A stretch of DNA of 64,000 bases from Phragmitibacter sp965284365 (lineage in GTDB: Bacteria; Verrucomicrobiota; Verrucomicrobiia; Verrucomicrobiales; Verrucomicrobiaceae), in the NCBI GenBank assembly GCA_965284365.1, contig OZ260079.1:4154001-4218000 (forward strand), given 5' to 3'. The first letter of the stretch is position 1. Each line of letters begins with the position of its first letter. The position numbers and the translations under genes are program-made. Below are positions 8,795-17,531 of this stretch, one piece after another. Below the pieces are notes generated by a model. It was not told the DNA's origin and did no database searches. It saw only the letters and a list, made by a program, of their open reading frames with translations.

Positions 8795-9751
8795 CTAATT
8801 TGCCTTCTCCACGGGTGGTTCCACTTGGAGTTCCGGCAGCTTGCCCGTTCCTCCCGGCTTATCCGAACCTTTTGCCCGCAAACGCGCGATCTCATCCTTG
8901 ATCACCTGAGCGCGGTTTTCGGGATTGGGGTGGGTGCTCATCCACTCCGGCTGCCCGCCACCCCCGCCCGAAGCCTTCTTTAGAACTTCCATAACCTTGA
9001 TCATGGCTTCAGGCTCATATCCCGCTTGGAGCAGAAACAGGCAAGCCAGCCGGTCGGATTCCAGTTCGTCATTTCGCCCATACTTCATGGAGACCATCTG
9101 ACCGACCATTTGGGCGATCCGCGCAGAATCCGCCCCGCCGCCATCGCCGGACGCTCCCACCAGCACACCCATGGTAATGCCGTTGATGAGGTTGTTCTTG
9201 GCGATCTGCTCGGAGGAATGCCTGCCGACCACATGTCCTATTTCGTGACCAATGACTCCAGCCACTTCGTCCTCCGTCTTCAACTGGCTGAGAAGCGCTT
9301 CGGTAATGAAAATCTGCCCACCCGGCAATGCAAAGGCATTCACCGTCTTGCGGTCAGCCAGAAGATGGAAGTCGAAATTATTCGCATAAGGCGTCTCATC
9401 CGCATCCGACGCGCTCACCAGTTTCGCGCCGATCTGCTTAACGAGTTGCGTCGCCTGGGCATTTTTAGACAGCCCGCCAAACTGCTGAGCCATCTGGGGG
9501 GCGGAGGCCAATCCCATCTGGATCTCCTCTTTAGGATCCAGATTCAGACGTTGCTCCCGTCCTGTGAACAGGTTCTTCTCCTTGGTGTTGCTGAAGTACT
9601 GGAACACCGCAAAAGCGATGATGACCAGCATGATGATGAGTCGGCCGCTGCACCCCGAGATGGGTGAGCCGCCGCGGCGCTGTCCGCCACCGCTTCCATA
9701 GGCTGATGAAACGCGGGTGGGCGAGGGGAGGTAGGGAGCGAAGATGTTCAT
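8795..9751 (-). CDS. M48-family zinc metallopeptidase, membrane anchored
   Basis: The protein of 318 residues has a Gly/Ser-rich N-terminus, one membrane helix (LIIMLVIIAFAVFQYF, about residues 38-53), then an M48 peptidase domain. Zinc site: VIGHEIGHVVGRH (HExxH) and the downstream ELESDRLA, giving the third ligand Glu. This is the layout of BepA/LoiP/YcaL-type periplasmic proteases or chaperones that act on misfolded outer membrane proteins. Topology with the catalytic domain in the periplasm is inferred. It is upstream of rplS on the same strand, with about 100 bp between them. Confidence 0.85.
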   Translation of the reverse strand: MNIFAPYLPSPTRVSSAYGSGGGQRRGGSPISGCSGRLIIMLVIIAFAVFQYFSNTKEKNLFTGREQRLNLDPKEEIQMGLASAPQMAQQFGGLSKNAQATQLVKQIGAKLVSASDADETPYANNFDFHLLADRKTVNAFALPGGQIFITEALLSQLKTEDEVAGVIGHEIGHVVGRHSSEQIAKNNLINGITMGVLVGASGDGGGADSARIAQMVGQMVSMKYGRNDELESDRLACLFLLQAGYEPEAMIKVMEVLKKASGGGGGQPEWMSTHPNPENRAQVIKDEIARLRAKGSDKPGGTGKLPELQVEPPVEKAN

Positions 9752-9933
9752 GGCACAGGAATGGGTGGCCTAGAGGTGTGAATGAATAGTGGAATGCTTA
9801 TACAATGAAGCCGCTCCCCACGGCAAGGCGGGAAACGGCTTCGGATGAGACGCAGGAAAAGGTGGGAAGTCTACAATGCAGGCCAGGATGAAACCCAGCC
9901 TAACAGGCGACGTCACCTTCCGGTGGCTTTCGT

Positions 9934-10185
9934 TTACCGCTTCCTGCCGGTGATGAGACGCCAGATCAGAAGGAGGATGATTGCGCCAATGACTGAGGCG
10001 ATGAAGCCGGCGGGTTCATTGGGGGCATACCATCCCACCTGCTTGCCGATAAACCCGGCGAGCATGGCGCCCACGATGCCGAGGATCATGGTGATGATGC
10101 AACCACCGGGATCTTTCCCAGGGGTCAGAAATTTGGCGAGAGCACCTACAATGAGGCCGATGACGAGTGTCCAGATGAATTCCAT
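9934..10185 (-). CDS. GlsB/YeaQ/YmgE-family small membrane protein
   Basis: The 83-residue protein has three hydrophobic stretches (FIWTLVIGLIVGALAKFL, GCIITMILGIVGAMLAGFIGKQVGWY, FIASVIGAIILLLIWRLI) and the Gly-rich pattern and GKDPGGCIITMILGIVGA motif typical of the transglycosylase-associated GlsB/YeaQ/YmgE family (PF04226). Members are inner-membrane proteins often induced by general stress; biochemical function is not established. It is a single gene with about 180 bp of gene-free DNA on its downstream side. Confidence 0.88.
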   Translation of the reverse strand: MEFIWTLVIGLIVGALAKFLTPGKDPGGCIITMILGIVGAMLAGFIGKQVGWYAPNEPAGFIASVIGAIILLLIWRLITGRKR

Positions 10186-10295
10186 GTTAGGTAAGGTTAG
10201 TTGTGTGGGTCGCGCTCATTGAAGCGCATTGCCTTACGTTCGCATAGCGTGGGGATTTGGACGGGAATATTTTTTCCCCTTCGGGCAATGGGGCG

Positions 10296-11444
10296 CTACA
10301 GCAGTGCTTTGCCTTCGCCGGAGAGGGCTTCCTGGATGTCGGACCAAAGGTCGTCGGCGTGCTCGATGCCTACACTGAAGCGCACGACGCCGTCGGTGAT
10401 GCCAACGGCTTCACGGACTTCCTTTGGCACGCTGGCGTGGGTCATGGAGGCGGGATGGCAGATGAGACTTTCAATGCCGCCGAGGCTTTCTGCCTGAGTG
10501 AAGTAGCGCAAGCGGCGCAGGAAGGCCATGGTCTGCTCCAGATTCAATCCGAGATCGGCCGTGATGAGACCGCTGCCGCTGCGCATCTGTTTCATGGCAA
10601 GCGTGTATTGAGGATGGCTGGGCAGGAAGGGATAACGGACCCACCGGACACCGGGATGTTGTTCCAGCCGTTGGGCGACGAACATGCCATTCGTGCTGTG
10701 CCGTTCCATGCGCAGCGCCTGGGTCTTGAGACCGCGTTGCACCAGCCAGGTATCAAAGGGGCTGGGCTGCAATCCAAGCGCCTTTTGGGCGAAGATCATT
10801 TTCTCCTGCCATTCGTCACTCGAGGTGCAGACCGCGCCGCCGAGGGCATCGGAGTGACCGTTGGTGTATTTGGTCGTGCTGAGCAGCGATAGCGTGGCGC
10901 CCAATGCAAGCGGTTGTTGGAGATAGCTGGAGGCAAAAGTGTTGTCCACGAGGACAGGAGCATTCACCTGGCGGGCAACTTCGCTGATCGCCGCGATGTC
11001 CAGCACCTTCAGCATGGGATTGGTGGGGGACTCAATCCAGACCAGGGCGGGTTTCAGTTCAGTGATCTTGCTGTAGTTATCCGGATTGCTGAGATCGAAG
11101 TAACAAGCCTTTACACCGAACTTTTCGAACACGCGTGCAAAGAGGCGATAGGTGCAGCCATACACGTTCTCTTCGAGCACTACGGTATCGCCAGACTGCA
11201 ATGTGCTGACGACGGCGGTGATGGCGGAAACACCACTGCCGAAAACGGTGGCATGCTTGCCGCCTTCCAAGGCGGCCAATGTCTGCTGAAGATTGCGGAA
11301 GTTGGGATTGCCCGAGCGCGTGTAATCAAAGCCACCGGGATTGCCCGTCTCAAACGTCGAAGTCAGATACACTGGTGGAATGACTGCGCCGGTTTGATCG
11401 CGCCAGTCAGTGCCGAGATGGATGGATTGGGTTTCGAAGTGCAT
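10296..11444 (-). CDS. Cys/Met-metabolism PLP-dependent enzyme (cystathionine gamma-synthase/beta-lyase-like)
   Basis: A full-length (382 residues) fold-type I PLP enzyme. Marks of the family: N-terminal THx-like MHFETQSIHLGTDWRDQTGAVIPPVY, YTRSGNPNFRNLQQTLAALEGG (substrate/phosphate-binding Tyr-Arg), FGSGVSAITAV for PLP phosphate, WIESPTNPMLKVLDI, DNTFASSYLQQPL, and the PLP Lys in LLSTTKYTNGHSDALGG. It should catalyse cystathionine synthesis or cleavage in methionine/cysteine metabolism. Gamma-synthase, beta-lyase and gamma-lyase cannot be separated by eye. It is followed on the same strand, in the upstream direction of the window, by a short gap to bioD, which is probably unrelated. Confidence 0.88.
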   Translation of the reverse strand: MHFETQSIHLGTDWRDQTGAVIPPVYLTSTFETGNPGGFDYTRSGNPNFRNLQQTLAALEGGKHATVFGSGVSAITAVVSTLQSGDTVVLEENVYGCTYRLFARVFEKFGVKACYFDLSNPDNYSKITELKPALVWIESPTNPMLKVLDIAAISEVARQVNAPVLVDNTFASSYLQQPLALGATLSLLSTTKYTNGHSDALGGAVCTSSDEWQEKMIFAQKALGLQPSPFDTWLVQRGLKTQALRMERHSTNGMFVAQRLEQHPGVRWVRYPFLPSHPQYTLAMKQMRSGSGLITADLGLNLEQTMAFLRRLRYFTQAESLGGIESLICHPASMTHASVPKEVREAVGITDGVVRFSVGIEHADDLWSDIQEALSGEGKALL

Positions 11445-11502
11445 GCAATTGCTGGTGCGGACTTTTCACCGGATGACGCGCAGCCTCAACCGGTTCCTTA
11501 TA

Positions 11503-12156
11503 TTACGCGAGCGATGCCACTCGGGACTCGATGGCCTCCAGCAGACTCTCGCCATCGGTCTCTCCGTGCATGACTTCTCCCAGCACGGGCACGTCCGTCA
11601 TCCGGCTAAGGATGAAGCCATGGGAGATGCTGGCAGCGTCTCGCTCGGCTTGGGGATGATTGAGGATGATGCCGACATTCTTCAGGCCGCGCGCCGCGAT
11701 CTCACGAAGGGTTAAGAGCGTGTGATTGAGGGCACCGAGACGGCTGTTCACGACAACGAGCACCGGCCAGCCGAGCTCCTGGGCAAAATCCGCCAGGGAG
11801 TAGGCCGGGGCCAAGGGCACTTCCCATCCCCCCGCGCCTTCCAGCAGCACGTGCGGTACGATGTCTGCGAGGGCGCGTGCTTGGGCTCTTAAATCGGTGA
11901 AGGGAAGCTGGCGATTTTCAATTAATGCGGCCGCATAGGGTGAAGCGGGATTCTTCAGCCAGACCGGATTGATTTCATCCATGCTCAGACCAGCGGTGCT
12001 AGACGTGTAAATCGCGGCTACATCCTCCCGCGATCCACAGCAAAAGGGCTTGAAGCCGGTGGCCTTCTCTTCTCGCGCCCGCAACGCCTCCAGAATCAGG
12101 CAAGTCACATAGGTCTTGCCTGCGTCGGTGTCGGTTCCGGTGATGAAAAGGTGCAT
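11503..12156 (-). CDS. bioD: ATP-dependent dethiobiotin synthetase
   Basis: The 217-residue protein opens with the BioD P-loop FITGTDTDAGKTYV (residues about 4-17), has the catalytic-Lys region TGFKPFCCGSREDV, the LLEGAGGWEVPL loop that binds the substrate, VVVNSRLGALNHTLLT and GIILNHPQ. It forms the ureido ring of dethiobiotin from 7,8-diaminononanoate, CO2 and ATP, the penultimate step of biotin synthesis in the cytoplasm. No other bio gene is in the window. Its start codon ATG lies about 85 bp from the broken gene at 12243-12781, which is on the same strand upstream. Confidence 0.95.
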   Translation of the reverse strand: MHLFITGTDTDAGKTYVTCLILEALRAREEKATGFKPFCCGSREDVAAIYTSSTAGLSMDEINPVWLKNPASPYAAALIENRQLPFTDLRAQARALADIVPHVLLEGAGGWEVPLAPAYSLADFAQELGWPVLVVVNSRLGALNHTLLTLREIAARGLKNVGIILNHPQAERDAASISHGFILSRMTDVPVLGEVMHGETDGESLLEAIESRVASLA

Positions 12157-12242
12157 CTTGATCCATGAGGCTGAAACAAAAGAGGATCAAAGGCTTTCAA
12201 ATGGCGAGCCTTGGATCTCAAAAGGAGTCGAGTAAAACCAAG

Positions 12243-12781
12243 TTATTTTATTTGCTCGGTTCGGTTTTCAGGAAGGACAATGTCTGTAGGAAAGGATGGG
12301 ATCATAGTCTTCAAGAGTCCAGGATTTCTGCGCATACCTGCTCCATCAAGAAAGAGCCATTCGGGAATTTCTGGTCCTCTAATCGCAACGAGATAACCGA
12401 TACTAAGAACTTTTATCCCATTTGGCATTTTAAACACCGTGCGATAAGGAACAAAGCAGATTGTATCGGACCCTGCGGCATAAGTTTGAGTCGGCTGACC
12501 TAATGACGACTCCTCAATTTTCATGCCGAACACAGTAATTTTTCTATTGCTTCCTTTGTGATGCGTTCGTAATCGGCTTTACTGAGAACGCGATGGATGG
12601 AGGGGTGGGTCATGGCCAAGCTAGTAGGGACATCACCTTGCTCCATGGCTTTGCGGGTTTTTGCGGCACGCTCTAGCAAAACAGATGATTCCGCCTCGGG
12701 AAGCGTGCCGCCTAGGCATGCCCCAGAGAGCCAACATAGATTCAAAGCCGCAGCTAAAGCAGGTATCAACTTCGCAATCAT
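12243..12781 (-). pseudogene. Secreted small protein gene split by a single-base frameshift
   Basis: The 5' part (12781 down to about 12540) encodes a signal peptide (MIAKLIPALAAALNLCWLSG) and a helical domain ending ADYERITKEAIEK; the 3' part (to 12243) continues in another frame as ITVFGMKIEESSLGQPTQTY and ends with a beta-rich region. The join falls in a run of five A on the minus strand (T-run 12539-12543). One more A would restore a single frame of about 180 residues. The combined sequence resembles a family of secreted SnoaL-like hypothetical proteins that have a THPxxH motif (here MTHPSIHR) followed by a beta-sheet region; that resemblance is from memory. It is either a true pseudogene, a base-calling error in a homopolymer, or less likely programmed slippage. 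Confidence 0.75.
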
Positions 12782-12872
12782 AAAGAGCAGACGTTCGACG
12801 CGAGCGAAACGGAGTCAATATGTCAATCGTTCATCTATTGCCATCTTCCGCAGGCCACGCTAAAACCACAGG

Positions 12873-13703
12873 ATGCGATTCGCGATTTGCAATGAACACT
12901 GGGGCAGCGAGCCTTTTGAGAAGGTGTGTGAGGATGCCGCGGCGTGCGGTTACCAGGGGCTGGAACTGTCTCCTTTCACGCTGAAGGACGATCCCCGCGA
13001 CCTGAACCTGAATGACGCGGCCCGGCTCACACGCATTGCGCACTCCTTTGGGCTGGAAATCATCGGCCTGCACTGGCTGCTCACCAAGCCTGCCTGGCTG
13101 CACATCACCACACCAGATGCGATGCTGCGGAAGGACGCGAAGAATTTTGGCCGCCATATGGCGCGTTTCTGTGGTGCTCTGGGTGGCAAAGTCATGGTCT
13201 GGGGCAGCCCGAAGGCCCGCAATTTGCTGCCGGAGTGGGATCGTGAAGAGGCAACGCAACGTGCGGTGGAAGTGGTACGCTCCGTCGCGGAGGCAGCTTA
13301 CGAGCATGGCGTGACGATCGCCATGGAGCCGCTGGGGCGGAAGGAGACGAATTGGATGAACTCCGCTGCGGAAGGCATCGAGTTCTGCAAGCTGGTGGAT
13401 CATCCCGCCTGCAAGCTGCACCTCGACGTGAAAGCGATGAGTGATGAGGAAAAGTCCATCCCGGACATCATTCGCGAGAGCAAGGAGTGGTTTGTGCACT
13501 TTCACACGAACGACCCGAACCTGCTGGGCCCCGGCATGGGGGAAGTGAAATTTGAGCCCATCATCTCCGCCTTGAATGAGGTCGGCTATGACGGCTGGTT
13601 GAGCACAGAGGTCTTCAAATATGAACTGGGCGCGAAGGTCATTGCGGAGCGCAGCATCGCTTATTTGAAGAAAGTGATCGCGGATGTGGCTCCGGCAGCC
13701 TGA
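12873..13703 (+). CDS. Sugar phosphate isomerase/epimerase-like TIM-barrel protein
   Basis: The 276-residue protein belongs to the AP-endonuclease family 2 / xylose isomerase-like TIM barrel: MRFAICNEHWG at the first strand, YQGLELSPFTL, EIIGLHWLL, VMVWGSPKARN, IAMEPLG (metal-binding Glu), CKLHLDVKAM (Asp after His), FVHFHTNDPN (His) and DGWLSTEVFKY (last metal Glu). These are the usual divalent-metal ligands. Members isomerise or epimerise sugars, inositols or hydroxypyruvate. The specific substrate is not deducible; the neighbouring genes are not a sugar operon. Confidence 0.82.
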   Translation: MRFAICNEHWGSEPFEKVCEDAAACGYQGLELSPFTLKDDPRDLNLNDAARLTRIAHSFGLEIIGLHWLLTKPAWLHITTPDAMLRKDAKNFGRHMARFCGALGGKVMVWGSPKARNLLPEWDREEATQRAVEVVRSVAEAAYEHGVTIAMEPLGRKETNWMNSAAEGIEFCKLVDHPACKLHLDVKAMSDEEKSIPDIIRESKEWFVHFHTNDPNLLGPGMGEVKFEPIISALNEVGYDGWLSTEVFKYELGAKVIAERSIAYLKKVIADVAPAA

Positions 13704-13771
13704 GTGCGTGTAAAGATTGTTGCCATTTCGGGCTTGGCAGAGGCCGAGCCCTTCATGGAACATGGATTTAA

Positions 13772-15181
13772 ATGAAAATCACCTTCCATGGAGCCGCTGG
13801 CACCACCACCGGCTCGCAGCATCTGCTGGAGGTCAATGGCCAGCGCATCCTCCTTGATTGTGGTTTGTACCAGGGGCAGCGGGCGAAGTCCTTTCAGCGG
13901 AACCGGAATTTCCCCTTTGATCCCAAGTCGCTGGATGCGGTGGTGCTTTCCCATGCGCACATCGACCACAGTGGCAATCTGCCTAACCTGACAAAGCAGG
14001 GGTACCACGGAAACATCTACACGACGGATGCCACGCGTGACCTGTGCAGCGTGATGCTGCCTGACTCCGCGCACATTCAGGTCTCCGATGTGGCGTTTCT
14101 GAATCGGAAGCATCCCCAGGCCGAGGGTGCGCCGCCTTTAGAGCCACTGTATTCCCTGATCGATGCGGAGAAGTGCCTGCGACAGTTTGTGACGATTGGT
14201 TATGACCGGCCGATGTTCATCGCGGACGGGGTGAAGCTCACCCTAATCGATGCAGGCCACATTCTGGGCGCAGCTCAAGTGATACTGGATATTGAAGACC
14301 GGACCACAGGCAAGAAGGAGCGGCTTCTTTTCTCTGGCGATGTAGGCAGGCCGAAGAGCGATCTGCTCAATCCTCCCTCACCCAGTACGAATGTGGACCA
14401 CGTCATCATGGAGTCGACCTATGGAGGCCGTGAGCATGAGATGGAAATGGCGTCTGATGACCATGTGTGCCGCATCATCAATCACGCGCTGGAGCGGCGG
14501 GGGAAGCTGCTCATTCCTGCCTTTGCCGTGGAGCGCACGCAGCAGCTTCTCTACACGCTGAACAAGCTGCGGGAAACGAACTGCATCCCGCCGATCCCCA
14601 TCTATGTGGATAGTCCGCTGGCGGTGAGCGCGACGGAGATTTTCCGGCTGCATCCGGAGTGTTTCAATCAGGAAGTGTATGACTTTCTCTTCAAGAAGCG
14701 CAATCCTTTTGGCTTCGAAGGCCTGCGTTTCATCCGCGAGGCTTCGGAATCAAAAGCGCTGAACCAACTCGTCGGACCCGCCATCATCATTGCGGCCTCC
14801 GGCATGTGCGAGAGCGGCCGCATCCTGCATCATCTGCGGCAGCATGTGTCAGATCCCGCGGCGACGGTGCTCTTCGTGGGCTACTGCGCAGAGAACACGC
14901 TGGGATGGAAACTGCGCAACGGTTTCAAGAAGGTGCGCATCCTCGGGGATGAATTCGCCGTCCGCGCGCAGATCGAGATCCTGGACTCCTACTCGGGTCA
15001 TGCAGATCACAGCGAACTGATCGACTGGTTCCGCCGGGTGGAAGGTCCGAAGAAGACCGTGCATCTGGTGCATGGCGAACCGGAGCGCGCCGAGGCGCTG
15101 CAAGTTGAACTGGGAATGATGCATACCACCGGGCGAATCATCATACCCACTCTCGGACAAAGCTTCACCACTGAACCTTGA
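13772..15181 (+). CDS. MBL-fold beta-CASP RNA metallo-hydrolase
   Basis: A 469-residue protein with a metallo-beta-lactamase core: signature LSHAHIDHSGNLPNL (HxHxDH), the further ligands in DAGHILGAAQVIL and SGDVGRPKSDLL, then the beta-CASP insertion with motif A (ESTYGGREH), motif B (AASGMCESGRILHHL) and the late His in SYSGHADHSEL followed by VHLVHGE. This is the CPSF73/YSH1-like bacterial family thought to act as RNA endo/exonuclease or regulatory RNase. No KH or extra N-terminal domain is present, unlike archaeal aCPSF1. It lies about 70 bp after the TIM-barrel gene on the same strand. Confidence 0.9.
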   Translation: MKITFHGAAGTTTGSQHLLEVNGQRILLDCGLYQGQRAKSFQRNRNFPFDPKSLDAVVLSHAHIDHSGNLPNLTKQGYHGNIYTTDATRDLCSVMLPDSAHIQVSDVAFLNRKHPQAEGAPPLEPLYSLIDAEKCLRQFVTIGYDRPMFIADGVKLTLIDAGHILGAAQVILDIEDRTTGKKERLLFSGDVGRPKSDLLNPPSPSTNVDHVIMESTYGGREHEMEMASDDHVCRIINHALERRGKLLIPAFAVERTQQLLYTLNKLRETNCIPPIPIYVDSPLAVSATEIFRLHPECFNQEVYDFLFKKRNPFGFEGLRFIREASESKALNQLVGPAIIIAASGMCESGRILHHLRQHVSDPAATVLFVGYCAENTLGWKLRNGFKKVRILGDEFAVRAQIEILDSYSGHADHSELIDWFRRVEGPKKTVHLVHGEPERAEALQVELGMMHTTGRIIIPTLGQSFTTEP

Positions 15182-15291
15182 TTCAATTGCCAATCTTTCC
15201 TTGCGTTGTAGTTGGGTAATCGACCAAACTTTTCCTTTCCGCTCCGTCGACCAAGCCAAGACGGCCCAGCCTTTCTCTCCTTACCGCTGCC

Positions 15292-16497
15292 ATGAAGTCC
15301 CTTTTCCTGACAAACGAATACCCGCCCTACATCTACGGCGGCGCCGGCATTCACGTGCAATACCTGACTCGCGAGCTCTCCCAGTTCTGTGATGTGGAAG
15401 TGCGCTGTTTTGGTGATCAAGACGACCAGTCTAATCCCAAGCTCAAGGTGACCGGTTACGGCTTGGACACGGGCCTTTGGAATTGTCCGAAGCCGCTACA
15501 GAGTGTGTTTGGCGCGGTGCAACGCTCCCTCTCCTGGAATACCACGAATGTGGATGCCGATATCGTTCACCTGCACACCTGGTACAGCCACATGGGCGGC
15601 ATCATGGCAAAGCTTAACTACGGCATCCCCATGGTGTTGACGACGCACTCCCTGGAGCCGCTGCGCCCCTGGAAGCGGGAACAACTCGCGGGCGGTTATG
15701 ACTTTAGCGTGTGGGTGGAGAAGACCGCGATCGAGATGGCAGATGCGGTCATCGCCGTGTCCCAGGAGACGAAGATGGACATCCTTCGCTATTTCCATGC
15801 GGACCCGCAAAAGATTCACATCATTCACAACGGGATCGACCCGGTCGAATACCTGAAGGTGGATCGCCCGGACATCGTGCGGAAGCATGGGGTGGATCCG
15901 GACAAGCCGTTCGTGCTTTTCGTAGGCCGCATCACCCGGCAAAAGGGGATTGTGCATCTGGTGCGGGCCATTGAGCAAATGGACCCATCATATCAGGTTG
16001 TGCTCTGTGCGGGAGCTCCGGATACGCCGGAGATCGCTGCCCAAATGCAACAGGCGGTGGCCGATGCAAAAGAGAAACGCGATGGCGTGATCTGGATTCA
16101 ATCCATGATTCCCGTGGAGGACAAAATCGCGATGTACTCTCATGCTGATGTCTTCTGCTGCCCATCGATCTACGAACCCTTCGGCATCATCAATCTCGAA
16201 GCCATGGCCTGCGAGACCGCAGTGGTCGCCAGTGCGGTGGGTGGTATCAAGGAAGTCGTGTTGCCCGGTGAAACCGGAATTCTCGTGCCGCTTCTCCAGC
16301 AGAATGAAAGCCCCTACGAAGCGCAACACCCTGCGCAGTTTAGCCATGACCTTGCGGAAGCGATCAATCGCCTGATGGCGGATGAACCGCTCCGGAATCG
16401 CATGGCGAAGGCGGGGCGTCAGCGCGCAGTGGATCATTTTTCGTGGAATGCGATCGCGGAGAAAACTTTTGAATTATACAAGACGCTGGTGAAGTGA
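15292..16497 (+). CDS. glgA: Glycogen synthase-type family 4 glycosyltransferase
   Basis: The 401-residue protein matches the short actinobacterial-type glycogen synthase (GT4, TIGR02149 group) rather than the GT5 GlgA: MKSLFLTNEYPPYIYGGAGIHV (acceptor loop GGAG), DIVHLHTWYSHMGG, VLTTHSLEPLRPWK, VWVEKTAIEMADAVIAVS, LFVGRITRQKGI, and SIYEPFGIINLEAMACETAVVAS (E-x7-E catalytic/nucleotide loop). It should add glucose from ADP-glucose to a growing alpha-1,4-glucan or make maltose-1-phosphate, as GlgM does. No other glycogen gene is adjacent. The symbol is given for the type; the exact product is inference. Confidence 0.85.
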   Translation: MKSLFLTNEYPPYIYGGAGIHVQYLTRELSQFCDVEVRCFGDQDDQSNPKLKVTGYGLDTGLWNCPKPLQSVFGAVQRSLSWNTTNVDADIVHLHTWYSHMGGIMAKLNYGIPMVLTTHSLEPLRPWKREQLAGGYDFSVWVEKTAIEMADAVIAVSQETKMDILRYFHADPQKIHIIHNGIDPVEYLKVDRPDIVRKHGVDPDKPFVLFVGRITRQKGIVHLVRAIEQMDPSYQVVLCAGAPDTPEIAAQMQQAVADAKEKRDGVIWIQSMIPVEDKIAMYSHADVFCCPSIYEPFGIINLEAMACETAVVASAVGGIKEVVLPGETGILVPLLQQNESPYEAQHPAQFSHDLAEAINRLMADEPLRNRMAKAGRQRAVDHFSWNAIAEKTFELYKTLVK

Positions 16498-16523
16498 GAC
16501 TGTTTCGACAGGGAGCATTGGTA

Positions 16524-16719
16524 ATGGTCAGATGGTTTGCTTTTTCACTTACTGTTGTAGTTGCGCCAGGTGGCCATCTGTTTGCGCAGGACAATGTCGG
16601 TAATAAAAGACAAACAAGTACGCGTGTTCCTCGCGCTTTGCGATAGTCAGACGCAGGGCATCGAACTGGTAGGGGCGAGAATCTGGAATGGGAGCCCAAG
16701 GAACGAAGCCGCCAGCTAA
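16524..16719 (+). pseudogene. Truncated, frameshifted remnant of a secreted protein gene
   Basis: From ATG 16524 an N-terminus with a signal-peptide look is encoded (MVRWFAFSLTVVVAPGGHLF then AQDNVGN). That frame stops at 16646, but from about 16600 a second frame reads KDKQVRVFLALCDSQTQGIELVGARI and stops at 16719. The second part resembles the start of a hypothetical family with a xxVFVALCDNxxQGIVPVP motif that I recall from other genomes; the usual following NG-D-NLYWG region is partly visible as WNGSPRNEA and then lost. Only about 60 codons remain. The remainder of the gap to 16771 shows no gene. Confidence 0.55.
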
Positions 16720-16771
16720 GTGGCTAACAAAAGCGTGACCACTTTGCCGTTGATCTGGTATAAGTGAAGGG

Positions 16772-17302
16772 ATGCAGCCATGCCCAGCACTCTTCCTGTG
16801 GCTTTTCCTCGTAGGCTCGCCCGGAAAGTTGTTGGCAACGGTAATTAGCAGTCCTGAGTCAAGCGCCGCGCGTGCGATTGCAGCCAGTTGCGGACATTAT
16901 AGCGAACAGCACCAAGGCCGGCTTCCTGAGAAGTGGAGCGATTTGGAGGGGACTTTCAGTCTGCCATTGGAGTATGTGTTTCCGTATGTAGCGCCAGAGA
17001 AGCGTTATGCATTTTTGTCCCCTCCGCTTCCGTTGATCGCCCCGCATGAAGGCGTAGCTTTTGCCATCCATCGTAGTGATATCTATGATATATCTTTCGA
17101 TAGTCCTTTTTGGGGCACTGGGCTAAAGGGGCCAGGAAGGTATGTTCTTTGCAAGACAAGCGAGGGAGACTTTGGAGCGGTCTGGGTTTCGGCGGAATAC
17201 GTGAAAGCTCTGTTTGCGCATCACAAAATAGTCCCTCCCGCGCCGGATGCCGAGCCCGAACGACAGTGGGTTATCCGGGCTCGAAACGCAAAATACAAAT
17301 GA
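16772..17302 (+). CDS. Secreted hypothetical protein, first of a tandem paralogue pair, cut short by a TGA
   Basis: The 176-residue product begins with a signal peptide (MQPCPALFLWLFLVGSPGKLLA). It is clearly a paralogue of the next gene: both have SPE-x-AxAIA, a KRYAFLSPPLPL segment, an AIxRSDIxD segment, LKGPGRYV and a PDxEPERxWVxRAR end. The paralogue continues into a membrane helix after RARKASY, whereas this one stops at TGA 17300-17302 right after RARNAKYK. The same frame continues after the TGA with a hydrophobic helix (see next entry), so the stop is probably a recent nonsense mutation that frees the protein from its anchor. Function is unknown. Confidence 0.65.
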   Translation: MQPCPALFLWLFLVGSPGKLLATVISSPESSAARAIAASCGHYSEQHQGRLPEKWSDLEGTFSLPLEYVFPYVAPEKRYAFLSPPLPLIAPHEGVAFAIHRSDIYDISFDSPFWGTGLKGPGRYVLCKTSEGDFGAVWVSAEYVKALFAHHKIVPPAPDAEPERQWVIRARNAKYK

Positions 17303-17452
17303 ATGGTGGTGGCAGCGATTGCTCTGGGCATAATCATTGCAGGCTTGAGGATGAAAATGTTGGCAGAGCACGCACGGGTTAGAAGGGACATTAAGGATGT
17401 TGCGCTACCCAAGTCAGGCTATCCGAGGCACCCGAATCATCGTCTCGGATAA
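17303..17452 (+). other. Detached C-terminal membrane segment of the preceding gene
   Basis: Immediately after the TGA the same frame opens with ATG and encodes 49 residues: VVAAIALGIIIAGLRMKML, a membrane helix, and a basic tail, ending at TAA 17450-17452. Position and pattern match the C-terminal anchor of the paralogue at 17532. It could be translated by stop-start reinitiation (TGAATG) or by readthrough, or be dead sequence. Confidence 0.5.
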
Positions 17453-17531
17453 TGGAAGTGTGATGGATCGAAGCGACGATGACGGCAAACAAATGCGTGA
17501 ATCGAAACGGCATTTCTGTTATTAAGGTGTC

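Noticed and set aside
12539..12543. Programmed frameshifting at the A-run in the gene at 12243-12781
   Set aside because: Five A without a downstream pseudoknot or Shine-Dalgarno-like stimulator is weak support; decay or sequencing error is simpler.
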